In this document: positions 42,631 through 54,740 of the stretch, in pieces
How positions within the stretch are numbered: position 1 is the stretch's first letter
Layout: the number at the start of each line of letters is the position of its first letter
Origin: Alviniconcha marisindica
Lineage: Eukaryota; Mollusca; Gastropoda; Provannidae
NCBI GenBank assembly: GCA_018857735.1
Contig: JABMCL010002719.1
Coordinates: forward strand, 1 to 64,000
Length of the DNA: 64,000 bases
Direction of reading: 5' to 3'
Notes under the pieces: generated by a model
Seen by the model: the letters and a program-made list of their open reading frames with translations, nothing else
Told to the model about the DNA's origin: nothing
Databases searched by the model: none
Program-made: the position numbers and the translations under genes

Positions 42631-43326
42631 TATCAGTGGGTAACAGCACTCTGGTTGCTGACGGATTTGCTGTTGTCGCTTTCTTGAGGAGCTTACATCA
42701 CCCGCTTCACACGATTTCTTTTGTTTCAAACTTCTGTCGACGTTCATAAAGTTCTTGTAACATCATGCATGATTCCCATGCAGATTTCGGCAACAAATAT
42801 CACTCACCCTTTACTTCGATTGCCTTGTGCTTGTGTGACCTCCGCTGACTCATTACTTGAAGTTACTCACGGAGATCTGTTGTACTTCAGCATCAGTGGC
42901 TTTTCATCCACCATATCAGGACTGGACCATTGCACATGTTTAAGTTATTTAGTTCTTGGATTTGTACATCCCGTCAACTGCACCTCAGGACAAATCACAG
43001 TTTCTCCACACCAGTAAAAAGCTGGCTCACTGGTCTACACAGAGCACAAAAGCAAACACACACCAGCCAAAACAGTCAATAATTAGCACATCTCAATATT
43101 TACAACTACAAAAGATACTTCCAGACAGATTCACTGACACGTATTCAGTACAAAATTAAAGCACAATTGATCAGATTGTATGTTTCAATCCCCTGTCTGA
43201 GGCACGATGAGACATGATTTGGTGCCTATTTATATTCCGCAAGGACTCACCATGGGAATCTGCTTAAATCGCTTGACTATGAGCAGGGTGACCTATTTTA
43301 TTTCGCAGGCTAAAAGCTCGTTTTAG
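42631..43326. other. No gene seen
   Basis: Might contain further upstream parts of the unknown ORF on the minus strand, but no motif is clear. Confidence 0.35.
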
Positions 43327-43920
43327 GCCTAATTGGGCCAACAGTTAGTTTGCCAAACATACTTCGGCAGCGGTTCGACATTTCTTGATTGAGCTCAGAC
43401 GAACTTTTAATTCAGTGAACTTGGTTCGGACAGTTTGACAAACTATACTTCGTTTTTTAACTGGTTTATAATAAGATGCAAACTTCGGCCCCAACTTGCG
43501 GCAGAAGCGCAGCAGACAGCATGATCCCAAGTCAAGTCAGTAAACTTTAATCATCCCCTACAGGGCGATTCAACTAACTACAGTATCATTCTGGGTCCCA
43601 GAGACGAGGCTGTGCCCCCCACAAGTCAACAAATAGATCGGTTCCCTCCGAAGCGAAAGAAATATCGACACCGTCATCCCTTTGATTTTTCTTTCAAGTA
43701 CTTTCTTCCTCATCCACAGGGCTCCCCGAACTGGGTGAATAGTGCATGTCGAGCAAAGCGTTTTGGACCACTTCCTTGCAGTTCGTCGAACTGTCCGAAG
43801 CAGGTTCGCGAAATAAAAGTTCGCCCAATTAAGAACGAACAAAGTTCGCCGAGGCCTTTTTTAGGTTCCCTGAAGTCCCTGAACTAGATTCGAGAAGCAA
43901 AACTTCGTCCAGTTAAGAAC
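43327..43920. mobile_element. Foldback element with TTCG-rich composite arms
   Basis: The left arm (43327-~43460) is related by inversion to the right arm (~43785-43920). Each arm holds two ~60-bp units with TAATTGGGCGAAC, TTCGCGAACC-like and TTCGGACAGTTCGACGAA blocks. One further unit set is at 19330-19500. The spacer has no transposase. Confidence 0.7.
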
Positions 43921-43998
43921 GAGCTTAACGCGGGTAACCGCTTCAGCCATTCCTAACGCAGTTGACAAGAAGGGAGGAAATGTGGAAAATGTTCAGGT

Positions 43999-45600
43999 GA
44001 AGGACCGGGGAGGACTTTTTGGCAGCGACAAAATATACATTACATGGCTATATTCTGATCAACACCATGCTATTAAAGGAACTCTTCTTCGAAGATTAAA
44101 CGAACATGATCCGCATCAAAAGTTTTGTTGATTTATAACGATTTTATAACGATTTTAGAAGAGGACTTTCCCACACTGTGTTACTAACACTGCTTTCACG
44201 TGCTCTTTCCCGCGTTTGATAGGTACCGGAACTTCTCAGTTTTGTGTACATGTCACGTATAAATTATTTTTGTCAATGTTTATTTTTTAAATCTGGACAA
44301 TCTGTGTGAAGTAGTTTCATTTTTCTAACCTTTTCATCTGGAACAGCATAAAAAACAACAACCCCCAAAACGGAAATAAATTGATATTATTTGAAATTGC
44401 CAAGACGAACAATGAATGAAATGATGCCTAATAAATAACGTTCTTTGGAACATTTTATTGGGCTAGTCAATCTTACGGCCAAATGGGGTATGAAATGAAA
44501 AAGTCAGAAACATCAGATTTTTTTTTAGATGTGTTACAATTGGGTATGCCCACAAAGTATTATGTATAAAATAGGACACGAAATTCCTAATCCTACTTGG
44601 GGAAAACGAGGTCGCGTGACGTAGTACGACCGTTGTACCTTTTCTGATAACAGATGAGGCATAACTTTGAAAATATGTTCAAAACCTACCAAACAATTAG
44701 ATCTGATGTTTTGTTTTCTTAGTGTGCATATTTTCAAGCAGAAATAGGCAGCCGATGTAGAATTCTGACCTCTTTCATTATTTGATGTTCTGACGTGTGC
44801 CTAACAAAACGGAGCAAAGAAAGAAACTCACTGGTTTCTACGTTTTTATGAGGATGGAGACAGCCCTGTCAAACTTCATGAGGAATTGACAGAGTTTTAC
44901 AGCGAGCTTGGTGTTGCAGATTGTAATGTGACGCAATCGTGACGCCAAAGAACAGTTGACTTCTGGAAAAATACTTCTTAGTGATAACGCCAGCACTCAC
45001 AAAGCCTGGTCACTGTGTCCTACCTAGACAAGCAAAATGTCCATGTTTTCACCCATACACCCTACAGTCCAGACTACGGCCTATCAACTCTTTTTTTTTT
45101 CTTTTTCTTTTTTCTTCAGGTGAGGAATCAAAAACTGGTAGGGCGGAGGTTTTTAATGGATACATGGTCTGTCAGCATCTGTCATTTCAGAGCTCATGAC
45201 TTTTCCCCTGATCATAGTACCAGTAAGGCGTAGCTGAAAAGGTTGAAATTGCATAGCAAAAAGGGAATGATACTTCGAGGGAATGTGAAACTGTCAAATA
45301 AATCATATGATTATTCCGGTGTTCATCTTTTCCAGCTCAACTGTCATCAGAAATGGTGCACTCCTCGTAAATGATTGTTCAGGGTATTATAGGACAGGGA
45401 GGCAAGTCTGTAATCTAGCATTACGTTTTTTATATATATTTTAAATCAGGCTATATCGATCAGTAACGAACATTTATTTCTGTTAAAAAGCACAGAACAT
45501 ACCGGCCTACGCCGAACTGGCGTAACGTCATTTTGCAGCCGTCAATGAAATAAGTGAACGGCAATGGCACGCGAGCCCCGTGCATAGCAAAATCTTTGCA
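43999..45600 (+). pseudogene. Mariner-like element, copy 1, internally deleted
   Basis: Recognisable transposase pieces are the helix-turn-helix region (YEDGDSPVKLHEELTEFY then SELGVADCNV, 44846-44935), the second catalytic-Asp block SDNASTHKA (44980-45006), LDKQNVHVFTHTPYSPD (45020-45070), LVGRRF (45136-45153) and a KRLKLHS-KKG C-terminus (45238-45270). Between the HTH and the DNA block the sequence with the first catalytic Asp is gone, and the third Asp after YSPD is replaced by a T-rich run. 43999-44100 and 44515-44717 match 48929-49220; 44718-45600 matches 56262-57105 with the same deletion junction. TIRs were not delimited. Confidence 0.8.
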
Positions 45601-46622
45601 ACTTTCTCCTGTGCATTACCCACATCCCACTGTGCATATAAAACCCTGTTTTCTACACGAACACTTGGCACAGTGGCAGTCTATTTTGCAGTTGCATTTC
45701 ACTACGTAAAGCAGGTCCACTACGTTCGGAAAGAGTAACATTTTGCTGTAGATGAGGTTTGAGGCAACTTGCAGGGTTCCTTTACCGATGTACAGGTGAA
45801 TAGTTTTGGCATCTACTTGTCAGGTCGAAGCGTGTTCAAGCCGTCATCCATACAATAGTTCCGCCATACAACAGAACAAGAGCCTCTCCCCCCTGCCACT
45901 ATGATTTTTTTTTCTTGCGAGTTTGACTTCTTGGTAACTTTCACATGGTTTCGGAACAGAGGAGGGGTTTTTCAGCTGCTGCATTGGCAAGCCTTTTCCT
46001 ACAGAGAAAAGGCTACTTGTAGTGTCATAGCCTCCCACTGCATGACCAAACGTGATCTGATGATGTTCTCACAGATGTCTCTACTCCTATTGCTGCCTGG
46101 ACTACTTTTACATCCCAGACTTTGGCTGCAGACTTTGCACCGGTCGAGAACAAACTTCTGCAGTGATCAGGTTGAACAGGAAATAATAGAAGCACCAGTA
46201 AGTCTGTGTTTTATCCAGCGAGAGCAGTGGCTGTTTGTTCCGCCAGTTTAAGGGTTATACCAGCAATGACAGTCAGCAGCATCAGCAGCGTGTTTCAAAT
46301 ACATTTTCCTTCAAGACGTTGCTTGATTTGTTGATGAAGCACTGTTTGTAGTTTGGATTCGCCAGGAAGTTTTGTTGTTGTTGTTGCTTTTTTGTTTTTG
46401 TTTGTTTGTTTGTTTGTTTGATCACACAGCAACATATTACAGCCAAATATTACGTTACATCCGATTTTGCGCCCTTTTTCGTGTGTGTATGTTTGTTTTG
46501 TTTGTTTGTGTTTTTCTCCGGAGATGTTTAACATCTTTGGCAGAAGGGCCTAGGTGTATCCGACAAAGACAATTGTTGCTTTCCATGCCTTCTTATTACA
46601 AAGTCTACATACATCTGCACCA
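45601..46622. other. No gene confirmed; lone TATA box
   Basis: CATATAAAAC at 45635-45644 resembles a core promoter. A 116-codon plus frame (45901-46251) has a hydrophobic stretch (MSLLLLLPGLLL) but no recognisable domain. Confidence 0.35.
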
Positions 46623-47105
46623 GCGGGGATAGTTCAGAGGTTAGAGCACCGGACTCGTGATTGAAAGGTCGCGGGTTCGAATCCCTGCAGGAGCGGCGGG
46701 AGACTTTTCTTCTCCAGTCAACTTTCTGTGCTGACTCTTATTTCGGTATCCGTTCCATCCCCGTGTTACCGCAGTAGCACGTAAAGATCCCGGTCATTCT
46801 GCCAAAAGCGCAGGTGGCAGGTTACAGCTAAACAGGCATACACCCTTACGTATGTGGCTTTGCATGAAGTGACATGGTGCATGGTTGTATGGTGTACACA
46901 GAACTTGCGCCGAGACGGCTGCATCATGTGGCACCGGCCATGCCAGCGCTGTAAGTACACCACTTTGGTGGATATTTAAAAAAACAAAAAACAAAACAAA
47001 AAACGCGCTATAAAAAGCTAGTCACTCATGTAGAACCGTATGCGAGCGTAGTGAGTCTGCTCAAGAGAGCGGAGAATAGCGCTATATAAGCGATCATCAA
47101 TCAAT
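46623..47105 (+). mobile_element. tRNA-derived SINE, long form
   Basis: The head is tRNA-like: box A TAGTTCAGAGG (46630-46640), box B GGTTCGAATCC (46674-46684), and an anticodon-like CTCGTGA region. The body holds CACGTAAAGATCCCGGTC and GCCAAAAGCGCAGGTGGCAG, then GAGTCTGCTCAAGAGAGCGG, AGCGCTATATAAGCGATC and an (ATCA)n tail. A 3' fragment lies at 21127-21182 (-). The acceptor ends do not support a functional tRNA. Confidence 0.9.
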
Positions 47106-47115
47106 CAGTCAATAG

Positions 47116-47156
47116 TGATCCGAGGACATGAAGCCCCACATCATCATCATCATCAT
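47116..47156 (+). mobile_element. 41-nt retroposon-tail insertion with 10-bp target duplication
   Basis: CAGTCAATAG at 47106-47115 and 47157-47166 flanks 41 nt: TGATCCGAGGACATGAAGCC then CCACATC and (ATC)n. It equals the end of the S2 family (GAGGACATxAAGC then (ATC)n). It lies in the tail of the long SINE. Confidence 0.85.
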
Positions 47157-47181
47157 CAGTCAATAGAGAAATGTACTCACC

Positions 47182-47421
47182 TATACGACGAAACATAAAG
47201 AACAATTAAACACAAGCACTTTCGACTGAGAGTCTTCGCTGGGTGTAAGAAAATTTAGAAAATAATAAAAGAAGAAGGAAGTAAAGACGAAGATAGACAA
47301 GGAGTTGTCTTCTTTATTTCCTTCTTCTTTTATTATTTTCAATCTTCTTACACCCGACAAAGACTCTCTGACGAAAGCGCTTGTGTTTAATTGTTCCTTG
47401 TGTTTCGTCGTATATAGTGAA
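47182..47421. mobile_element. Foldback MITE, ~105-bp arms
   Basis: 47182-~47290 and ~47315-47421 are inverted copies: ACGACGAAACA, AACAATTAAACACAAGC, GGGTGTAAGAA, AATAATAAAAGAAGAAGGAA. The spacer is about 25 bp. No coding capacity. Confidence 0.85.
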
Positions 47422-47739
47422 CTTGTTAAGACAAATCAGTTGGACATTTTGGGTAGAAGCAAAGACTTGTAGTTTTGATACGCCTGATGAATAAATGAAA
47501 TGGAAGGAACGTTTTTATTACCTGTAGAAATTAATATTGATTTTTTTCCCCATACTGTTTAAAATAGGAAAAGTCAATTAAGACAAGTGTGATGCACGAT
47601 AGAAAAATAAAAAATAAAAAAATACCCACATTCCACTCTATCAAGATGGCGGAAGCGTGCAAGCCGTCACTCGGAAACTAGATCTAGATCAAACATCAAT
47701 GGCGCATACGCATACGGAAAGACACATACGTGGTCAAAC

Positions 47740-47970
47740 TCAGTTTTCGGATGCAAATTTCTCCTGGATGATTCTGATGAAAAGTTGTGACCCAGAATAG
47801 CACTTAAAATGCCCCAGGAATTTCCGAGTGCCTCCTTGGATACTATACCCTGAGGTTATCTGTTTCAGCAGCTGGTCGGCCTGACTTTGATAATACACGA
47901 TGCATGCTAAATCTGCTTTCAGCACCCAGATAAATAGTTCATCCTCACGATTTATTGTAATACTTTCCAT
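47740..47970 (-). CDS. Possible 76-codon ORF, weakly DEP-like
   Basis: The frame has ATG and stop, and reads ADQLLKQITSGYSIQGGTRK then FKCYSGSQLFIRIIQEKF. The spacing L-x-G-I-x-R-x-F-x-C-x-GS-x2-F-x4-x resembles the core of a DEP domain (membrane/G-protein targeting), but DEP domains are ~80-90 residues and the match is partial. It is on the strand of the kinase gene and upstream of it, so it could be a 5' exon or an unrelated gene. No splice sites are convincing. Confidence 0.25.
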   Translation of the reverse strand: MESITINREDELFIWVLKADLACIVYYQSQADQLLKQITSGYSIQGGTRKFLGHFKCYSGSQLFIRIIQEKFASEN

Positions 47971-48242
47971 GTATAGTCTGTGAGAATGAAGGCAATTTCG
48001 TTTTTATGCTAGAATTGTGACAGTATCTGTCATAAAGGGATCAGGTCTGCGCGTGCAAAAGCGATGCTGTAAAGTGTATGGTTAGCAGTTGTGGTCATAA
48101 TAATGCCGATTTGTGTTATGCCTCTCATGAATAAATTGTTTACAATGATGTCACAGACTTGTTCGAAGTCAGAGAAGTCTGAGAATTTAAGTCGTTTCGA
48201 AAAAGAAACCCCCCCATCCCTTCAGATCTATCTATGGTCAAG

Positions 48243-48255
48243 CTCACACACACAC

Positions 48256-48311
<56 letters not shown>

Positions 48312-48332
48312 TGTGTGTGTGTGTGTGTGCAG
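48243..48332. repeat. Inverted (CA)n/(GT)n microsatellite
   Basis: CACACACACACACA then CTCTGTG and about 30 GT units. The CA and GT halves are complementary and can form a hairpin. Confidence 0.95.
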
Positions 48333-48928
48333 ACCGAGGGTATGTTCTGGCAGGGTCTTTTCAAACACAGGCTGCATCAACAGTCTCCCAGCTGATGATA
48401 TTCAATAGCAAAAACGAGTTTGGTTCACAAAAACAAGACACCCAGACACAAACTCGTCGCCATACAAAAAATAAAAATAAAATAAAAGAGACACCCGTTC
48501 CAGTCTACCTTGGCATGAAACTTCACTGCTGCTGCACTCTACATCTTGCAGCACAAAGCATTTGAGAAAAGGGAGGACAAAAATGAGACATTTGAAGTCT
48601 TATCCAAGAAACATCAGGAGCTCCCAAAGTTTCCATATTGCAGCTGTGTGCTGCAGTTGGAGCTGAGCATTCTTTAGTTCACTCAATCCATCCGAACTGC
48701 ATACTTCAACCAGTTCACACAGACACTGACAAAGCTGTTACCATGTTGTTGTTGTTGTTTTGCCCTTGACGACATCAACTACGCCAGATGGTTATCAGTG
48801 TGCCTTTGTGACATGTGTCAACTCGGAGGCATCCATCAGTTTATAAAGCACATGAGCAGTGCAATGCGATGGTAAAAGGAAATCCAGTATGACTTGCCAG
48901 CAATCCAGGTGCTTTGAGACGGTGGGTT
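48333..48928. other. No gene seen
   Basis: No conserved motif or repeat identified. Confidence 0.4.
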
Positions 48929-49220
48929 AAGGTGAAGGACCGGGGAGGACATTTTTTTGGCAGCGACAAAACATACATTACATGGCTATATTCTGATCAA
49001 CACCATGCTATTAAAGGAACTCTTCTTCGAGTAAAGCAACATTGAAGAAGATATATGTTTTTTGAGCTGTTACACTTGGGTATGCCCACAAAGTATCATG
49101 TATAAAATAGGACACGGAATTCCTAATCCGACTTGGAGAAAACGAGGTCGCGTGACGTACCTTTTCTGATGACAGATGAGACATAACTTTCAAAATATGT
49201 TCTAAACCTTCCAAATACGT
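48929..49220 (+). mobile_element. Fragment of the 44-kb mariner-like composite
   Basis: 48929-49025 matches 43999-44100 (GGTGAAGGACCGGGGAGGAC; CAACACCATGCTATTAAAGG). 49066-49220 matches 44515-44717 (GGGTATGCCCACAAAGTAT; GAGGTCGCGTGACGTA). No transposase part is retained. Confidence 0.8.
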
Positions 49221-50174
49221 ACATCAAACAAAAGCTGATATTTTTTCTTCTCTTTCTCACACGATCGCAGAACTTTTCAAAAGTTGCATATCTTTGCAAC
49301 TTTTTGAAATAACAAACGGACGACAAAAAGCCGAGTTGAATCAAGCGTAGGGGTGGAGGCAAGCATTCCCAAGCATTTTAGGGGTGGGGTGGGCGTGGCG
49401 GGAGGGGGGAGGGGGTTATATTCCTGTTCGAACGGTAGCTTCACAGAGTAAAAAAAAAATCTTTCGCGGAATTATGTTTTGTATGCGCAGGGTGGTGCTT
49501 TTTACTGCTTTTCACTTCTTTCACTCGATAGCCTGTTTTGGGTCGGTCTTTTTTAGATTCAAACCGATCAGACAACGCAGGTAAGCACACAGTCCATGAT
49601 AAAATATTAGATAAAGTTATCGAAACGGGCAAAGGACAGAAAGTAAAGGCGACCGGTCAAGAAATGTGCAAGTAAATATTTACAGAATCTTACCCCAGGA
49701 GAATGTTCGCTTCTGTGGTATGTGTAAATTTTGCCAACGAAACTAGATGGTACACAAATCAAGAAATGTGTACAGTAGATAGCAGTCAACTTTTCAATGT
49801 TTTTATTAGAAAGGGCATGGTGATGTCAGGAATAAATGAGGTCAGAACTGGCATCAAAATTGTTGCACTGTTTGTGGAGAAAAGACGCGTGATCGGATGG
49901 TATGCCAAGATTAATGAATAATTGATTAACAAAGCAAACAAGGCAATGCATGTCGCCTGGTGTGGCAAACACCCCCCGGTGGCATACTGTTTCCTTCTTT
50001 CGTGTGTGTACATTTTGCAACCTAATACACTGAAATAAGACACTTGTGCAATACACGAAAAAGAAGTTTTAGTTCATATAAATGAGAAAAACAAACAAAA
50101 AACCCAAACAACAACAACAACAGAAATTACAAGATGATGTAATAAAATAAATGCTTTCCGAAATGGCGTCAACC
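49221..50174. other. No gene seen; a GCAGAAGTTTGCAAC-type motif
   Basis: CGATCGCAGAACTTTTC and TTTGCAACTTTTTG at 49263-49305 recall the tandem family at 55060-56250. The remainder is unassigned. Confidence 0.45.
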
Positions 50175-53100
50175 TACATGTTCATTTACATTGTCCCTTC
50201 CTGCTTAACATGAAGTTACCTTTCAACTCATCTAATGGTCTTCGTACCCACTTCATACACGGAAATAAATCTACCTGTTCATCTTGATGCTTCGCTTCTT
50301 GCTAGCCATGATCGAAGATCTACTTGTCCCCTCAGCTAGGAGTCAGCATGTCACAGATGTACCCGTTTAACATACCTACCCGTTCATTTTGATGCTGTAC
50401 ACATCTACATACCTACCCGAAATAAATCTGTTTACTTTAATGCTTTCCTATTATAGCAGAGTCAAGAAGCAGGTCTTTGTGGTAAGGTACCACACAGACC
50501 TGCTTCTTGACTATACTAATCCTTTACATGCCCATAGATGCACCCGTTCATGGCCGTGCCTGTTCATTTTCATAATTCTATTCAGATTAGCCGCTAAGAT
50601 CTACCCATCAACGTTTCTATTGCTCTACATGTCCACAGATATAGCCGTTCATCAGTATGCCTGCTCAGTTTAATTCTTTTTTTCTGGCATAACTTCTTGC
50701 ACAATTACCCTTCAACTCATCTACTGGGCTACATACACACAGACGTACCCGAAAATAAATCTGCCTGATTATCTTCATGCTTCTCATTCGTCTAACTACA
50801 AAGACCTACCTGTCACCACAACTACTTGTGTACATGCCCATAGATGTACCCGTTCATGACCCTACCTGTTGTTTTTATACTTTCATTCAGATTAACCGTT
50901 AAGATCTACCCGTCCACAATTCAACTGTTCTACATGTCCGCAGACGTACCTGTTCATCAATATACCTGTTCGGTTTATTTCTTATTTTTCTGCATATCCT
51001 ACGCAATGACCTTTCAACTCATCTACTGGGGTACCTACCCATAGATCCACCCGAAAATAAATTTACCTGTTTACCCTTTGCCTAACAACAAAGACCTACC
51101 TGTCACCACAACTACTTGTGTATCTGCCCTTATATGTACCCGCTCATGACCCTACCTGTTGATTTTATACTTTCATTCAGATTAACCGTTAAGATCTACC
51201 CGTCAACGTTTCTACATGTCCACAGAGGTACCTGTTAATCAGTATACCTGTTCAGTTTATTTCTTCTTTTTCGGCATAACATGCACAATGACCATTCAAC
51301 TCATCTACTGGGGTACCTACCCACAGATCCACCCGAAAATATATTTACCTGTTTACCTTCATGCTTTTCTTTCGTCTAACCACAAAGACCTACCTGTCAC
51401 CACAACTACTTGTGTACATGCACATAGATGTACGCGTTCATGACCCTACCTGTTCATGTTCATACTGTCCTTCCGATTAACCGTTTAGATCTACCCGTCA
51501 ACGTTTCTACCGCCCTACATGTACACAGATGCACCCGTTCATCAGTATAACTGTTCAGTTTAATTCTTCATTTTCGGCATAACATGCACAGTTACCTTTC
51601 CACTCATCTGCTGGGGTATGTACACACAGATCCTTATGCTTCTCCTTTGCCTAAGAACAAAGACCTACCTGTCACCACAAATACTTGTGTACCTGCCCTT
51701 AAATGTAGCCGATCATGACCCTGCCTGTTAATTTTCATAGTTTAAATATTCTATATGATTAACCGCTAAGATCTACCCGTCACAGTTTCTACTGCTCTAC
51801 CTGTCCACAGATATATCCGTTCATGAGTATACCTGTTCAGTATTTCTCCCTTTTCAGCATAACATACACAGTTACATTTCCGCTCATCTGCTATTGTACA
51901 TACACACAGATCCAACCGGAAATAAATTTACCTGTTTATCTTCATACTTCTCCTTTGTCACCACAAATATTCGTGTACCTGCCCATAGATGTACCCTTTC
52001 ATGACCCTACCTGTTCATTTTCATACTTTATTCCAGATTAAACGCTAAAATCTACCCGTCAACGTTTCTACTGCGCTGCATGACTCTGTTTATCTTCATG
52101 TTTCTCTTTCGTCTAACCACAAAGACCTACCTGTTGCCACAGGTACTCGTGTAACCCGTCAGCGTTTCTACTCCGCGGCATGACTATGTTTATCGTCATG
52201 CTTCTCATTCGTCTGATCACAAAGACCTTCCTGTCATCACAACTACTTGTACACCTTCCCATACATGTACCCATTCATGACCCTACCTGTTCATTTTCAT
52301 ACTTCAATTCTGATTAACCGCTAAGGTCGACCCGTCAACGTTTCTACTGCGCTGCAAAATACCTACAAACAGATCCACCTCAAAATAAATTTACCTGTTT
52401 ACCTTCATGCTTCTCTTTCGTCTAACCACAAAGACCTACCTGTCACCACAACTACTTGTGTACCCACCTATGGATGTACCGTTCATGACCCTACCTGTTC
52501 ATTTTCATACTTAAACTCACATTAACTGCTAAGATCTACCCGTCAGCGTTTCTACTGCGCTGCATGTCCACATTTGTACCCGTTCATCAGTATACCTGTT
52601 CGGTTTGTTTCTTCCTTTTCGGCATAACCTGCACAATGACCTTTCAACTCATCTACTGTCACCACACAGATCTACCCGTAAGTAAATTTACCTATTTATC
52701 TTCATGCTTCTCTTTCATCTAACCACAAAGACATACCTGTCACCACAACTATTTCTATACCTGCCCATAGATGTACCCGTTCATAACTCTTACCTCTACA
52801 CACAGATCTACCCGAAAATAAAGTTACCTGTTTACCTTCATGCTTCTCTTTTGTCTAACCACAAAGACCTACCTGTCACCACAACTACTTGTGTACATGC
52901 TCATAGATCTACCCGTTCATTACCGTACCTGTTCATTTTGATTATTTCATTCCGACAAACCATTTGTACTTACCTGTCCTCTCACCTATTGCTCTAAATA
53001 TTCGCAGATTTACCTTTTCATCAATCAACCGGTTCCATGTGTGTGTGTGTTTTTCACCTGGCTTTACATGCTCACTTAACTGTCAACTCATTTGCTGGTC

Positions 53101-54130
53101 TGCGTACCGTCAGACCCACCAGAAAATGAATGTACCTGTTAATTTTGATGCTTCTGGCTATAACCTGCCGATTCAACTGTTTACATGTCCATAGATGCAC
53201 CCGTTCAAAAACTCTCCCCGTTCAGTGTTATGCATCCATTCCGATTTACCTTCGCGATCTACCCGCCCACCCAACTACTGCTCTACATATATACAGATCT
53301 ACCTGGAAATAAATCTACCTCTTTATGATGATGCTTTCCTTCCGGCTAACCACGAAGACCTACCTGTAGACTAAACTACTCCTTCACATGGCCATAGATG
53401 CACCCGCTGTTCAACTTACTCGTTCATTTTGATACTTTAATTTTGACTAACCGCTAATATTTACCTGCCCACTCATACCTGCACACTGCCTACATATCCA
53501 CGGATCTATGCATTTACTAACCCACCTGTTCAGTACATTATTTTCCTTCCGGCTTAACATGCACACTTATCTGTCAACTCATCAACTGGTGTACCCACCC
53601 GAAAATAAATGTACCCAAACCCACCCGAAAATAAATCCAACTCTTCATCTTGGTGCTGTTTCCTTCCGGCTAACCACGAAGGTAGTTGTTTTTACGCCTA
53701 GTTGACTCATTGATGAGGACGGTTATATCAAGGTCAATGACCAGGAAGACTCAGCTACCTGGCTCACAGATGTACCTGTTCATCAATCTACCTGTTCATT
53801 TTGATGCTTTCATTCCAAATAACCGCAAAGATCTATCTATCCACTCACCTAATATTTTACATATAATTTATCTTAGTATGTCCATGCTTACTTTACGACT
53901 AACAACGTAAGCCAGCCTGATGTTCACTCACCTATTTGTCGACGTACACATGTCTATCCGTTCATAAAGCTTCATACTTATTCAATTCATGATTTCCGTC
54001 CAACTTGATATGTAAACTTACATGTCCACATACAGACCCGTCTATATACCCACCGATCATGTTCATCTTGATCCTTTCTTTCCAGTTAACCACGATGATT
54101 TACCTCTACACTCACCTCCTAGTCCAAGAA
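50175..54130 (+). repeat. Satellite array, ~97-bp monomers in ~290-bp trimers
   Basis: Tandem repeats fill about 4 kb. The anchor GACCTACCTGTCACCACAAC begins near 50803, 51093, 51387, 51662, 52433, 52730 (variant) and 52866, mostly 275-297 bp apart. Within each period three related ~97-bp blocks can be aligned: one starting GATCTACCCGTCAACGTTTC, one starting AATGACCTTTCAACTCATC, and one starting GACCTACCTGTCACCACAAC. Each carries a CCCATAGAT-like centre followed by GTACCCGTTCAT and TACCTGTTCATTTTCATRC. That is a higher-order trimer. Short periods (52125, 52230 and 52866) show local deletions, and monomers after 53040 are more diverged. The open frames inside are by-products of the repeat. Confidence 0.92.
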
Positions 54131-54139
54131 TACTATGAC

Positions 54140-54740
54140 ATGTATGTGGACAGATGAGAAGATTCCACAGGTGTATTAATCATCTAAACTATTTGTGGGT
54201 AGGGAGAGGCATAACTGTGCCGACATGTTTGCAGTGAGCAGTGAAGAATAGCAAGAAAATGCTTGTGTGGATAAACGGGTAGTTTTGTGACTATCACCTG
54301 AGTGTACAGGTATGCGGCTAGCTCGTTATATATTTTTCACACATTAAGTGACGGGTAGGTCTGTGGTTTAGGAGACAATAGCCTGAATGACCATGTATGT
54401 GGTGCACAGTAATGAACGGGCAACTTTGTCGGTCTGGAAACCATACAGGTAGACACGTCGAAAGACTGTTACATGTTATTGAGCAATATGGCCATCTGAG
54501 CAGGGTGCGCCACTGCCAATCATAGGGGTTTGTAGGTAGTCCAATAGCTTTGTGGTTTCCTATCCAATCATTTGGAAATAATAATAATTTATTTGAATTT
54601 TTTCATGGACAAGAAATGGTAATGTTTTCATATGTGTGGATAAGATAGGTGCTCATACATAGCCATGGTAGTAGAATAAAACACATTCATTACTAGTATG
54701 TAGATGTAGCCGGTAGATCTGTTGTTAGACGGGCAAGCCT
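54140..54740 (-). repeat. Inverted, diverged monomers of the satellite
   Basis: The plus strand shows ATAAACGGGTAGTTTTGTG, GTGTACAGGTATGCGG, GACGGGTAGGTC, TAATGAACGGGCAAC and ATACAGGTAGACACG, which are the reverse complements of the ACCCGTTCAT and TACCTGT blocks. The array therefore switches orientation near 54135. Confidence 0.75.

Noticed and set aside
45635..46251. TATA box plus 116-codon ORF as a small secreted-protein gene
   Set aside because: The hydrophobic stretch is internal and no domain, splice or conservation evidence is visible.
46623..46696. Functional tRNA gene
   Set aside because: Box A and B are present, but the acceptor ends do not pair and a SINE body follows.
50389..53910. 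Series of 60-97-codon plus frames with similar proteins
   Set aside because: They are translations of the satellite monomer, with no conserved reading frame across units.
50175..54130. CRISPR array
   Set aside because: Units are ~97/290 bp without short repeat-unique spacer alternation, and the genome is eukaryotic.
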